Source of the DNA: Acanthochromis polyacanthus
Taxonomy: Eukaryota; Chordata; Actinopteri; Pomacentridae
Length of the DNA: 64,000 nt
NCBI RefSeq assembly: GCF_021347895.1
Contig: NC_067120.1
Location: 10,587,361-10,651,360 of the forward strand
Direction: 5' to 3'
Made by a program: the position numbers and the translations under genes. The notes beneath the pieces are model-generated. The model saw only the letters and a program-made list of their open reading frames with translations, had not been told where the DNA came from and made no database searches. The stretch's first letter is position 1. Each line of letters starts with the position of its first letter. This document shows positions 37,901 to 52,900 of this stretch, in pieces.

Positions 37901-40900
37901 ACCACGCGTTGCTGGTGGCTTTATATTTAGATGGATGCATAAATAGGCATATTTCCCGAAACACTGCCCCAAATTATTGCTCAAAAATGTAAACACAAGC
38001 CTTTTTTATACATTTTCAAGGCTCTCAATGGAACAAAACACAATAACAGTTTTTGTATATTATGACTAACTTAATTCTCACCTGATCAAGAGCCTATGAA
38101 TGAGTTGCTTCTCCTCCTCTACATATCCAGGCCAGTCTCTCTGGACGTGTTTGTAGAGTTCATCCTTCAGTGAGTAGCTGTGGTCTTTTGGGTTCAGTTT
38201 ACCAACCTGAAAAACCAACAGCTCCAAATGTTACTTAATCCACAGAAGGGGTACAGAACATAACGGAAAAGAGGCCAGATGAAACTGTAAATGCACCCAG
38301 CTGTGTTGGGCTGCAGTGCTGTAACACTGCCTTTATATTAAACTACAAGTCCTACCTCACACGTTTCTGTGACACAGTTGCACTGTATTGTTTTTGCCAC
38401 AAACAGTTTAACCCTGTCCTTAATACAACCTAATCTCCCAGATACAAATCTACCCAAACCAACCACTTTTAATTCTGAAAGTAGTCGGATCCCAGCTGGA
38501 GACACCCCACCCCTCTCCTGTCAAAACACAATCTTCTCGTCCAAAGATAATTAAAGCACAGCCCTAATTACAGCTACCAGCGGCGGCAGAGTCTCTGCTC
38601 GATGATTGCAGTGAGACACTCAAACACTGTGAACACAGGAAATATGCCTGAAACAAACTTAGCTCACATGACCTTTTTTAGAGCAGAGGTCTTAGCTGTG
38701 CAGCAGCAGGCTGAAAATGGGGAGTTTACTAGTCAATTGCACATTCAGGGACTCATTTATGTTTATGGTTTCAGTCTTTTACTTAATATCAACCTGACAC
38801 CTGACAAGCAGCTAAATTCGTATTTAATTTTAACCTGTTGCATCTGATGATATCCATCCATGGTTGGTGATGTGTTTACATAACAGCGTAGCAGATATCT
38901 CACCTCATCCAGTACTGAGGTCAAGTCAGCCTTGTCCTTCGGAGTGGCCCTCTCCCTCTCCAGCCACAGTAGCAGCTCAGGTTTCTTGTAGTGCTTTAAG
39001 GCCAGGAGATGAATGATGCGATCCCTCAAGGGCCGGTGTGCCACAGGACTGGGAACCAGGCTCCTCTTGTTGCTGGGGGAGTGCTTGTTGCTGCTATCTG
39101 AGCCTGATACCAGACCCTGCTTCCTCTGGACCTTCACACACTTGCCTGAGATCAAAACAAAGGTGCACACAGAAGAGTCTCAGTTTGTGGGAGATAAAGA
39201 CAGGCTACCTTGAACACAGATGTAACGAATCAGGATTTTTTTTTGAATGACCCTACACAAAATTAAGAAAGAGCAACAAGGTTTTTACTCGTCTGATAAC
39301 AGGATTCACATACGCTCAGAGTATCCGGTAATAGCACAGCCAACATATCATTCCTAATCCAGTCCTCAGGCGCTATATACAAATCACACCCTAATTTTGA
39401 AAGACAGGCCTACACACGAGAGACAGTTCATGTTATCTTTATTGTGTCTTTGTATTGCTATGCTTTATGCAAATGCAACAGTTACTGTATGTGCAGTACT
39501 TTGGGGCCAAACTGATAAAGCAGTTTACACGCATAAATACATTGAACACGGCACTGTGCTTGTACGTTCTGTCTGTCAGTGTGCAGAGGTAGTGCTGCTG
39601 TGGGCACAAGGCTAGATAGTAGAGTTGAACTACTGCTGAGTAAACAGAAGAGCGTGGAAACTGAAGCAACCAACACAGAGAGGCCCTTTCTTCCTGTTGC
39701 AGTACTAATTCAGTTGGACCTGGTCAGGCAGTGCTTATAGATATCTGCAGGCTCTAATCTCATTACAGCTGTAAGCCATACTTTGGAGGTTGCTATAGGT
39801 CAAAGAATAACTGGACTTTTACACTGGGACAACATGTTCAACATATATTGTACGTATAGATGATGTTTTACATCAGTAATGCTCTTAAAACTCTTCATAT
39901 TTATTCTATTTTTACTTCAAAAAGAGTCTCTTTAAATCTTGCAGGAGCATTTTGCAGCTTTTACCTTGAACCATGTCACATGGATTTTCGAAAAATATCC
40001 TTCCTGCACTGAAACAACGTGCACGGCAACATTTCCGACAAGCACCAACTAGAGCCACCATCTCACTGTAATAAATTAACGCAGCTTCTGGGAAGTTTTA
40101 AGATTCTCTCAAGGAAGCTTTTGTGATGCCTTTTATTGTGGCTTACAATAACTGACATGCTTTACAGAGTATAATCATACTGGTGTGTTTATGAGCAATG
40201 GCCAAAGACTGAATGGAGTGCTGTTTGCAGTGGTGCTATGATATTATAGAGGAAATAACTGTAAGTGCTAAACTAAAAGGTTAGCTTCAAAACAAATTGG
40301 ATTTGTATCGCTCCAGCAGCAGGTGCGCACGAATTTCGTTGCCTAGTTGTCAGTTTCCTCCTTTCTGCTGAATGCAGCCGAACATTAAATCATACATTAT
40401 TATCTAAATTGTGGACATTTTTCTACTGCAACCTGTAATTGTGAGTTGCTCTATGGACATTTTTTTTGATGAGTATAACATTACTGTACCATAAAAAGAC
40501 AGCGAGTCACCACGAAACAACTGTGTATGCTCCGCTGCATGTGGCACATACTGTGATCATTCATTTCCCTCTCTCCAGGAGCATCCGGGAGAAGGCAAGG
40601 ACAGTTATGTGCATGAAAAAAAACATGTAAAATGTTTCTATCCAGGATGGCTCATGTTTTTTTCCAACATTTATTAGCTGAATAGCCTCAGAGAGACTAT
40701 TTTGGCAACAAACCGTGCAATGCAATGGGGCAGAAGCCGGCTCGTACCACAATTATCCCAAACGTTATGCTGTTGTATTTGTCTACCCGGCATGTTTCAT
40801 AAAACATAATCGACACGAGGATTTAAGCTCGCATGAGACATCTAAATGTCATTAGATAGATTATTTATGAAGATATAGCACAGTCAGTTTAATCTGTAAT

Positions 40901-43900
40901 GAAGTTAAAACCATGCACATTGAGTCCAGATCACTCCAGGTTATATGTCCTCCTTTTTTTTAGATCATTTTTAGATATACTTTATCAAATGGAAATGAAT
41001 TAAGGTGCAGTCAGTGTAATTACATTTCAGGCAACCCTTCACTGGCATGAGACCTGTTAGGGCATGCTTCAGGCGAATTCAATCACATTAATGATGCTAG
41101 CAGGCATGCTGGCACAGAGCCTGAGCAATCTGGTCAAAATGAAAGCAAAAGTACAAGAAAAGAGGCATGGCTCCCACATGAATAATTGCAACGCAGCGCT
41201 TTGATCAATTATGTGATAACTTCCACACCATATGGTAATTATCAGCAGGATGAAATGGTGAGAGGCGATGGTGTAGAAGCTTTCTGCGAACATAAAAAAC
41301 TCTCCAGTTGTCTGTCCTTGATCCCTACGTGCTCGAAGGCTGCCACGTCAACTGAGGCGGGAAGCTACAACAGAACATAGATACACCTATTGGCAAAAGC
41401 TTACTTGGCCCTGGCTTGATCTCAATAGCTGAGCGGCTCCAGATGTCCTTCTCCACCTGAGACATTCGCTCCCGGGTTGTCTGGTAGGAGTCGTCTGTGG
41501 CACAAACCGTGATTTTGTCCTGAATGCTGCCTTGGCCCTCCAGGTGATCCCTGCCCTCCCTGTGTGGAGGAGGAAGAAAAAGAGAGAGGACTCAAGAGCG
41601 GCTCAACCCAATTAACTTTCCTTTTGTCAAAAATAGCAACAGAAATTCTTGCTGTCATCCAAGATGCTGTGTTTCCTTCCACACACACACGCACACGCAC
41701 ACGCACACGCACGCACACATACACACAAACACACAAACACACACACATAACTGGTTCTGTGTCTTTTGTGGCCACATGCAAATTGCAGTCCTGTTGTGAA
41801 GGATCATTCTTCACAAGAAATACAAAAAATCTGAAAAGCTCACAGGCTTCAGGGCAAATAAAGTTGCTTAAACGTAACATTTTAACCAACGCTTTGACCC
41901 TGCCCAGCCACAAACACTACTTCTCTGTTCTCAATTATTACTGGTCACACCTCTGAGGTCAGTCGCGGCATGACGGCCTTTGGGTATTATTGTAGTTGAA
42001 TATAGCCTTATAATATAACAGTGGTACTGTCTGCTGTTGTAGTATTGAAGAGAGAGGCCACTGTTTGGTCAGACCCTGCGGTCTCAGCCTGACACCAAAT
42101 TTACTACAGATTCCATTTGTGGTCGGCCGTGGAAAGACTTATGTGTGCTGCTTACCCTGAGACATACTGGTGAATGCAGTCGAAGCTGGACTGAGGCTTG
42201 TCTTTGCTGTCACTGGATAGGTAAAACGAGAAGACTCTGAATCCATCTGGAGACTCAGGAGTTGGCGCTGGGATCTTCACGTACTTTCCAAGACAAATAC
42301 AGGAACAAAACAATGAAAATGACATTAATACAAACATTGTTTAGCACAGTAAAATACATGTCAAATTAAACTCAAAGTTGGTCGTGCATTTGAATTTGCA
42401 AAAGTTAAGTTGTGGTAATGTTTGACCTGTAACAGTTTTACAGTGTGTTCCTGACATGCACTGCTAATTTGAGTGATGTGCTACATAACAAGACGACATG
42501 GTCATCAATATCCCCCGCCACATGTGATGTCTATGAGTCTATATCCAAAATAGTGATCAAGGGCCATAACTCTGTTAAATATTATCGCACGGGTCTCATT
42601 TTTGAACTTGATCGAGGTATCCATGGTGTGAAGCTACACACTAAATTTCGTAATCCTAGCTGTAATAGTTTCCGAGAAAAGCTGTCCCCTTCATCTCGGA
42701 CGCACGGACGGACGGAGGCACGGACGGACAGAGGCCAAACCTATATCCCCCTTTTCCACTTCGTGGAGGTGGGGGATAATAAGCTCGAGTTATCTTCTCC
42801 AGATGTAGCCTCACCTGATTCAATGTAATCTCATAAATACATCACAAAGTGCAATGACAACTCAGTGAATTTTCAAGTTTTTTCTTGCACTACATGTGAC
42901 CTAAATAATCTTCCATTTAAGGCCAATTGCTGAGCCTGTACGGTGACTCCCAGGTCAAGGATGATGACGTGTAACCAGTCATTAGAAGAGCCTTTCTGAA
43001 AGGTATAAAAAAAAAGTATGACAGACAGCCTTTCCACTTTGGCGATAACCTCTTCTGTCACTGACTGTCCATGGTTCCCTACCAACAAACAAGCTAGCAG
43101 GGTGACATCTATCTCTGCTAGAAACCTGTTACATAAAATGACCTAAAAACCCACTTCCACTAAAAGGATAGTTCAACATAGAAAGTCATTAACCAACAGG
43201 TAATATGTCCTTTAAAACACATTGGGTAGTGGCTCCCTTCAACAGCGCCTGCAGCTGTGTTTCAGCCTGAAAATGGACAGTTTAGCAGTTTTGTTGACAG
43301 AATGTCCTAGATTCAGTGAAGCCAGGGATTATTACCCATCCTTTACAAATACGAGTATACTGAGAAGTAGAACTTCAGCTCAGTTTTTTTTCCGCCCCTC
43401 TGTTCTACTTTGTGCTACCTCAGGTCAAACCAAGCAGCCGTTTTTATCTGCAGGTCTCAAGAAAAACAAATGTCACATGGACTCGAAGCTGCCTTTTTAG
43501 CTATCAGTCGTAAGTGATTGATTATGAGCTGACGGGCTGAGAGCGCAGTGCCCCTGGCAGATGTGGCAGGCAGGACTATAGCTGTCACAAATGCCCAGTC
43601 ATGCAGCAAAGCCATAAGCACTTTTTTTTTCTTTTTTGCAACACGGAGCCAATGAACAGCTACTCTCCTCGACGCCCCTCCTCCTCTTCTAAAACCCAAC
43701 GCATGCCATTCACCCTACCCCCATCCGCCTCCAGCTTTCCTTCATGTGCACAAGTCCACCCATGTCAAGACAAAACGCAAACCAGCCCACAAGGCGAGGG
43801 ACACTTCAGACACACAGCTGACCATTAATTCTGACCTATTTATGTCTGACCGTTAACATAAAGTGGTAAAGCAGAGTCCTGTCTGCAGTGGGCTTCATGC

Positions 43901-46900
43901 TAATTAGGAGCGATCAACCAAAAAAGCATCAAAGTGAGCAGGGACTCTGGACCTATTACTTTCAAAGAAGTAAAGTAGTAGCCACCATGACCAAAATTAG
44001 AAGTCACTAAAGCAGAGTTACTGATGTAGAGAAAGTCATGTGGAAGGGACTGCATTTCCATTTGTTTTTAAAATGAAGTTTTTGCTGAACAAAAGCTTTT
44101 TTTGATAAGACTAGAATGCACATTTACACATAAAGCATTGCAATAGTGCCACCATGTCCCCTCTTTCAGTCGATGGCAGCACTATGAGCCCCCTCCAGCC
44201 ACACATTAGATCTGCCTGTCACCCCCGTCCATGCCACCGTGCACACTTCACATTCTAATTCTAATCAATGTCACTCAGGTCAGACTGTTCAGAGGTCGCC
44301 CCCATTTTATTCACAGCTTCCTTCTCAAGCTTCATAACCATATGTCATTTAACCCATTAGTTTCCAGTTCCTGACTCTGCATGGAGAACCTCTGTGTTTA
44401 CCCTAGGATCATAAACTAAGCCCTGAAAAACCCACATAACAATGGAAAAACATGATACACTAAACCTGGACAGTAGAGGATTATGATGATTGTTTGCTTT
44501 CTTTCACAGTTAGATGACAAAACTGATGCCACCCATGTCTGTATATAGATATTTGAAGTTCGAGCAGACAGCAAGTTCGCTTAGCTTAGAATAAAACCTG
44601 GAAATATAGGGGCTTTAAAAAGGTCGGAAAATCCTCTAAAACACACAAATAAATCTCATTGGTTTAATCATTACTAAAACAAAATATCCCAATTAACATT
44701 TATTTTTGGTTTAATGTTTTACTTAAAAGAGATCAGATTACCAGTAGTATTTTGCTAAACAGCAACCCCTGTTAAACAAGTGACCATGTAACTATGAAGT
44801 GCCTTACTTACACAAAAGAAAAAACATTTGGACTCACATGAAGTCTGTCTGTCCATCTCATAACAAAGGGGAAAAAAATCTAATCTCACTGACAGCAATC
44901 ACATAATTATGAGGAAAGGTGTGGCGGTTATCAACTGTTTCAAAAGACAGAGGCATTGTGGAGCTATAGTGGATTTCATTCGCTTTTATTTCCTCCTTGG
45001 ATTGAAGCAAGGAGATAATATTATTATCACTGAGTAATGTGGATTATGTTATTGTGAGAGTTTTTTTTTTTTTTTGCCAGTCCTATACTAGATGAACATT
45101 TTTTTCAACAAAGTAGTTTGTTCACTGACTTACGCCGTTGACTCCAGCTCAAACCATGTTTTTTTTGGCCTGTGTTTGTTTACATTTTGGGCATATGATT
45201 AAATAAATTAAGTATTATGAGTTCCTTATGCCATTGTATGTAATAACAGCTATCAGTGAATTACTTTAGTACTAAAAAAATACAAAAACCTGATTTTACA
45301 CGTGTGATTTTATGAACATTTATTTGCATGCCATCAGAGATGATGGTCAAATTCTAACACTAAATCTAATTTCTACATGCACATTCATCTGTCATGGAGT
45401 ATCTTTGCTATGTTGTTGCTCCCTTTGTGCCTCCTGTACAATTAAAAACCTCTGTAATATAGCCCAAATTTGCATACATGGAAATGTTGCAAAAGTAGTC
45501 GAAATTACACCCTCAGAAATCACTTTTTAGCTGCTCCCATTAAATGAAAAATAGTTAAAATCTGGCAACACTGAAGCCAATAAGCTGTTTTATGAATGGA
45601 CTATTAGTTTATTGGATGTTATCTTGTACTTATGAAAAGTATTGAGACTACTGTATAAAACGTAATGAGTTCAACAATCGAAACAGTAGCTGTGTAAATT
45701 CCACATCATGATCAGACATCCAGCTTGGAAGTTAAAATCAATAATATTTTTAAATTAATATAATTACTGCTTTCAATCATGGTTGGAGCTCCTTACTTTA
45801 GTTGTTGCATCGCTTTCTGTCATTGTCACATCAGGAAATAACTCATTAACATTCGAGTTACTTGGGCAGTTATTGGCATTTTTGCAGCAAAACAACAACA
45901 AGTAAAACCAACAACTCCACTGCAGTCAGTGACCAGAGATTTACCGATTATGACTTGAAACACTGCAGAATATACCGGTTATCATATCCAGCATGCTATC
46001 ATCACAACACCCAACCTGTTGAGATCAACTCTGACTTTCTGTTTAGTCAGTGACACCACTTGTGCCAACAGGTTTGTTATCCTGAAGCTGCTGTCAATCA
46101 AGTGGTAGGTGCAGATTTACATAGAGACGCTGAGTCATAGACATCTCCATATGGAGTTTTGGACTGATCCCCTGAGGCAGTGTGAGTGTGAGTGTGCTGG
46201 CCTTTTGTCTTTTTTTTTTAGACACAGGAAGCCTCACTCTCTCACAGGTCACATGCAGGGAGTGAGGTCAAATATTTAGCCAACGTTTTAGGCTGAATGT
46301 CAACAGAGACTATTATCAGCCAGACTTTGTGGAATCAAAGCTCATCAATGAACAAACCAAACACAACAATGAGCAAAAATTGAGAGCGCAAAGGTGGACA
46401 CAGAATCCTCAATAAAGTCAGAAAAATTGTAAATGAGTCACAGAAAGTACACAGAGGTTGTTTTTTTCAGGTCTCAGATTGACCAACAAAAAGCTTCAGA
46501 CACAACTCAGACATAGCAGTTAATAGCTCAGAGAAAACTTCCAGGTCAAGGGCCGGTGAGTCACGTATGCACATGCAGCAGACAGAAGCTCGGTCACATG
46601 GCTCCACCAAACTGCACACATTTCTATAAGCACTGTGGCAGCAAATTGGTTTCTGGAGTGTCTTCAAATTGTTGGCTGTCATGCTCACATTCAAATCATA
46701 TTTACTTCCACATGAGTTCTTTGATTGCATGCAGACATTCTGATACTCTGAGGCAAAAAGTGACACAAATCTAATGAAGATGAATGCTGCTAATGCTCCG
46801 TCAGTGTCTTTAGTGTCAAGTAGAACAAAAAAATGTCAGTTCAATATTTAAAAAAACACTTTTTAAAGATGTGTTTTCAGTTTTATTCAAATAATTTTTG

Positions 46901-49900
46901 ATACGTCATTAGAATTTCCTGCTATGTAAGTTATTAATTATGGAGATAACCATTCAATCAGCGTTAGTCCTGCTCCGAACGAGGGAAAGAATTTATTAAA
47001 TTGCTTATGTACTGCAGTGCCCTAATTATAATTGTTGAGTCCTTTAATCTAATGATTAATTAATCAGGGAGAAGCTTAATCTGGTATTATTATGATCAGA
47101 GTCTTCTATTAACATGTGTCCATTTAATAAAACCGAGCAGCTTAGTGTGAAGAAGCACAGTGAGAGCTGTGTGCAGTAATGCTGCTCATTATCATGACAT
47201 GAGTGGAGTTTAGCAGTTGGACAGTTACAGTCAGAGCAACCAAATGTGCATGTGTAAGGCAATCCTTAGCACCTTGTCAGTGCAGCCCCCTGTGGAGCTA
47301 CAGGCTAATACAATAACTGCCTCTGTGGCTGCAGCCCAGCCACATCTGCTACTCCAGCCCCTGTGTGTTTGGAGATGTCAGATACTTTCAAGCTGTTTTA
47401 AGGTGTGAACTGGACTGGAACAGAAAATCTTGGCAGGGGGCTCAGCAGATGAACAAGGACAAAGGGCACCGTCGGAGATGCCCTTGTAAAACTTCATCTG
47501 TAACTCCTCCAGCATGTTAAACTGCTCATCTTCGACAGGGTTAAACAGAGTTCTTAACCCTGCCATTTAGTGAGGAGGGAAGAAAAGGTTCATTAGGGAT
47601 CTCTACTTTTGCCCAGTCCTGTGCCTTTGTAAGCCAAACATCTGCAGGGAAAGATGAGAGGATAGTTTTTCTCTCTGTCTTTCTTTGCTCTGCAGACGAA
47701 AACGAGAAGGCAAGGTTCCTAGCTCTGGTATTTGGCATGGCAGCACTGAGATGGGAGCAGGCGCCTGGATATGTGATTTACTCTGAAGTCTTTGCCTCCT
47801 GCCCCTGTCTGTACTGACACTAGTTACCATTGTCTTCTCATCTGAGCCTACTCAGCCATAGCTGCTCTGTGAGCTGCCCGTCTTTTGTTCTAGCTTCTTC
47901 CCCCACAAAGCTGAGTGCAATGGCCTGTCGGCTCGCCTGGATTATTCATGAACAGCAGGGACGTGTGGCTGTGTGTTGTTGGGTGGTAAAGGGAGGGATT
48001 GAGGGGTGTGGGTATGTGCATGGAGGGGATGGGGGTGGCGCTGACTCCCAGTAGAACCGGTGCATGAAGGATGGCCCTAAATAGTCTTCCTCTAGGAATG
48101 TGCAACTCAGTAGAGAGGAGGGGGATGGATTCTGGCTGGAACAAGTGTATTTGGTCATGTGATTCCTTTTTTGTTTTTATTTCTGTTAACGTCAGTGCAA
48201 AGTTCATATGATATAATCATCTAATGGTCATGCTAACATTGTAGTATCAAGCATGTTTCGGTGACACGTGCAGTCAAGCAAGCGCGCCGATGTTGACAGT
48301 GTCTCAAAGAAACACCGGGGTCAGATTAATTATTCCCAGCCTCTGTTCTCTGGCTTTGTACACTATGATCTACAACTCCACTGTGGCACACCTGTTAAGA
48401 ACAAAATGTGTGGCCTCTCAGCATCATTAGCCAATTTAAACCATGCTTTCAGCGAGCCTGTATGGTGGTGATGCTGGAGGATCTGTTCATTGAGGGGGGT
48501 TGGTACATACAGGAAAAGCAAAAGAAGGGGGGGTGGGGACTGACGGGAGTTAGCGTGGGGATATGGGGATGGGCAACTGTCGAGCAACCCCCAAGGTACT
48601 GCCTGTTATGCCAAGCAGAATCAGTCTTTTTCCAAGAAGCTGGGGCTAATCTGTCAACCTCAACAAACGCTCGCTGTCTCCCATCCTTCGACATCCTCCA
48701 CTCCATCTTATAGGTGTCTTCCTCTTCATACACACAAAGATGGAGACAACACTTCAAAGCCTACATTTGTATGCAAGTGGTAGGCCGCTGTTTTGTCTCA
48801 ATGCAACGTGTCCGCTAAAACAATTTAAAAGAATAATCAATTAGACGCACTTTGCAAATGCACTCTCCCTCTTAGCGTTGCCTAATTTGCATTCGATGGT
48901 GACAGGGTGTGTAAGTTAGGAAATTCCCTTTTGCACGCTGGTTATTAAAGCTCAGATGCTTTAACACAGTAATGCGTTTCCTTTGTTGATGCCTAGCTGT
49001 TTTACTGGAGCAATCCCACAAACCGCTTGGACCGCTGCACTACACTCCCATTACTGGACGTCTCTCTGCACAAGTAGCCAGTCTGTAATCCTTTAACAAT
49101 TCACAGATTGTGCATTGGAAAGTATGTCCAACCTGATTAACTTGCAGGGAAACTTGAACAAAGAAGGCAAAATCCAAAACGTGCACCGAGATGTGAGGTG
49201 TAAAATCAGAGGTAAGCTTAATAACATTCAGTTTGCTTGAATTGTCAGTCAATATACAGGTGGAAGAAAAGACAACTGTTTTAATATGTATGTGCAATAG
49301 TATTCTTTTAAAAATGAAAAATAGAATGACTATGAGAGATTTTAACCCTCTGGTCTCCAAGCAGTTTCTTTTTTTTTTTTGCTCCTGTCACATTTTTATT
49401 CAACCGTGGAAGTATAAGTAGAGAGAACTCAAAAATATCCATACTGCATCATGACTCAGCTATAATGCCATCAATAAATTAGATAAATTACTTTATTTAT
49501 TTTTACAAAAGTGCAACAACCTTTAGTCAACATGTACAACTTTTTTCCAAGTGCCCACAGGTGTCCCCAATATTTGGAAAACGCTACGTGACTCTATGAA
49601 CTATAAATATTTTACTATTGACATTTTGTTGTTGCTTCTATACTTGTCTCCTATCTTCTCTGAGCAAACACAGCCTGCAGTTCAGCCCAGTTCAGTCAAA
49701 CAGTCCCTGGATTTTTATCATGGGAGTGTTGGTCACAGCTGAGTCACTAATGGCTTTTCAGTTGCACCAAGGAGGAGCTCACTCAATTTTTAGTTTATTG
49801 CAGGATCTATTTCATGGAAACATTTTATTTCTGGCAGTTTTATGAGACATGTAGCAGAGCTATTTAATGAAATATCCCCATTTTAAAGTTACATTTCCTT

Positions 49901-52900
49901 TTCCAGCAGAAAGACGCATCACAAATAAAAACCCTTGTTTTCTTTTCTTCCAAAATGAAACCAAACAGTATATTTACACTATTAAGAACTCCATTAACAC
50001 TAAAGCCATTAAAACTGTACATTTGTGTAGTGTATTTAATGTTATTCTGTAGTCTGTTTCTTGTTTGTGACCCCCTGGCAATACTTTTCTTTGTTGTTTG
50101 TTTTTTTGTCTCTGTGTTGAATTGTTTTGTTCTATTCAATGTTCAGTAAAGAAGGGGGGAAAAAAGAAAAAAAAAGAAAGGCACATCACGGACGAGTAGT
50201 TCATGGACCGTCAGAAAGTTGAAAATCCATCGATTATATCTGTTTTTGTAGTCTGGGAAAGTGATAAGCAAGTTATGTGTTTAAAGGTAAATCTTCAAAA
50301 CTTCCAAGAGCCATGGTGTAATTACCAGTATACTAATTCATATCTCAGATTTTGATTTTGTCCCATTTTCTGAATATTTATCATCCGTATAAATTATTAC
50401 ATTATCTCTTGCATCTCCTTGTGGAACAGCATCTTTTCCTAATATATTGTAAATGTTTCGGATAATTTCTTATTGTTCAAGCCTGTGTTTTCTGTGTGGA
50501 ACTTTTGTCCCTCCCTCCAGTAAAAGTAATTATACAAATACTGTTGATGCACAAATAGGACACCTACTTTTTCTTTTGTTTTTAGACCCTAATCCTACTT
50601 CTGAACACTAAGTTTCCTTTTTTCTGGGGCATCATAAACTTTTCTTGGATGCTTCCTACGTTTTTCCATCACACTCCTACTTGCTGCAGTCTGTCTCCAT
50701 TGCCATGGTTGTGCCATTTCTCAGTACTGGCAAACAAATCATTGCTGGTTAACATAAAACGCATCTCCACTGGTGTGCCAGTGCGGGAATGTCGCCACAG
50801 AAAGCAGATTTAAAACTCTGGTATGCTGCAATTGGCTTAATCAACATTGTGTCGTTCATTCATACGTAACAGTCCTGCACTGCAGCTTTAACAACCCAAA
50901 AAAAACATGTCTAAATCTGCAAACTCCGTAAATCTATTTTCACAAAAGCCTGTGTTGTTACTGAGAGTTTTTCTTCACTGTTATTTTCAGTTTCTTTAGC
51001 TTCATGGGTCCAGATTAGCCTGGAATGTAAATAAACAATGAAAAACCACAAAAGCACTCTATGTGTTTCACTGTGCTTCTAATTCAGGCATGTTTTTATA
51101 TACTTTAATGCTGCCACCATTAGTCTCACTGCCTGCCCAGTTTGTGCCATTGATTTCTGATCTTTTACAGCACAGTTGTAACCAAATACTGTTAAAGTGC
51201 AGCCACAATCACAATGGTGTTCCTCAAAAGGAGCTAAAGAATACAATAATGACAGAGGAGCAAACTAAAGCAAACTCCTCTTTAACTGGAGGACCTCATG
51301 AGACTCTTGTTCCTAAAATATACCGTACGATCCAAAAATCCTAAGGCCAACTGGCTCTGCATAAACACAGCGGGCCTCAGACGAGCAGAGAACACAGGGA
51401 CTTTTGCCTCGCTTAACACATCTGGATGAATAGAGCGGCGTGTGCCCTTTCAGAAACACGTGGGACAACTCTCCCTCTCACTGCTATGCCACTGGGAGAG
51501 GACGACTCTCAAACCACATTCCTGTTATTGTTATTCTAATTAGCTTCCAGAAAGAAAAAAAAAAGATGTGTGCATGCACACGTACACACACTCGCACAGT
51601 GCACAAGCTTATTTGCAGCGCGAGGCGAAGCAAAGCGGTGTGGTGGCGGGGGGTAGAGTCAGAGCAGCCATGTGTGAGATAGAGGCCCTGATGTCTCCCA
51701 AGGATTCAGCCAAGGCATGGGGTGAAATGGCACAATAATCAAGAGGGCAGGCGGGAGGGAGCCCAGGGGAAGCGCTGCCTTCACACACAGTCGTCATGAG
51801 AATATCTTAAGAGCACCTCCACATTCCCTTCATCCCAACACCGCTGCCTTTATGTGACAGCTGTGCACATAAAAACAGACAGGGCCATAAACAAAAACAA
51901 TTACTCTGGCAACTGCAATTCAACATTTATGAAGTGAGGAGGAAATGAAGCCGATGTCACACCTGAAACAGCTCAACACGCCGTATTCAAATATAATGTC
52001 TTTTAAGCACTGCAATATTACACTCATAAAACACGTATTTATTTAATACGTGCTACAGTATAACGTTGAACCACTTCCTGGCATGCTAAGGATTTGCAAT
52101 GTAATAGGTGAGATTCAGGTTTTACAAAGTTCTGCACAAGTGAAACTGTCAACAAATGTGAGAAACAATGCGAAGTATGTACGTGTAAATAAGCAGCTTT
52201 GCTCACTCTGCATGGACTCTACAGCATGGATCTGATAATAAATAGGAAGTGGGTTCTTTTCTTACTAAATGGATAGAGATCATGCCAACAAGCAGGTGAC
52301 GTTGCCAGCCCCGAAGGAAAATAAGCACTAGGATGTGAAATTCCAAGCTATGGGAACCCAGATCAGCTCTGAATATATTCTTTAATTCCTGGTGATGATG
52401 TCAGAGCAATCCAGATTCTTATTCTTTTCAAGCTTTTATAAAAGGTGAATAAAAGAGTATATGAGTACAGAGTATAATATCCTTATTTTTTTCCATAACA
52501 GTCTGCACTTTTTTAAAATTTTTCCTCTCTTTGCTCCAGATGCTTGCTATTGATCCTACCCATTCACTTCTCTTTCCTCCTATCAGTCTGCTTCCCGCGC
52601 GAAGATGAGCAAAAGAAGATTCAAAAGCAAAAGTAATTTGTAAGTTTCATAGCCGCTTTGAACACCAGATTCGGGGGCATCTGAGAGCTTCTGTCTTTCA
52701 TTGCATGATTACAAGGTTGGCAGACAGTTTACAATAGCAGGGCTAAATGCCGCAGGGACAGAGAGAAAAGCAGCCGACAAACCTCAGCGTGCTATTTCTC
52801 GATAGGAGCCCTGGCCCCTGATACCGCTGAGCCCTGGAGTGACGCCAGGACAGTGATTTGGAGAATTCCTCTGGTTTTTGTGGCCCGAGAAGTGCCCCGT

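Noticed and set aside
41422..41956. Open frames over the CA microsatellite on both strands
   Set aside because: The Val/Cys/Arg and Thr/His repeats come from the dinucleotide tract. The minus-strand part also runs out of frame through ELL exon 4.
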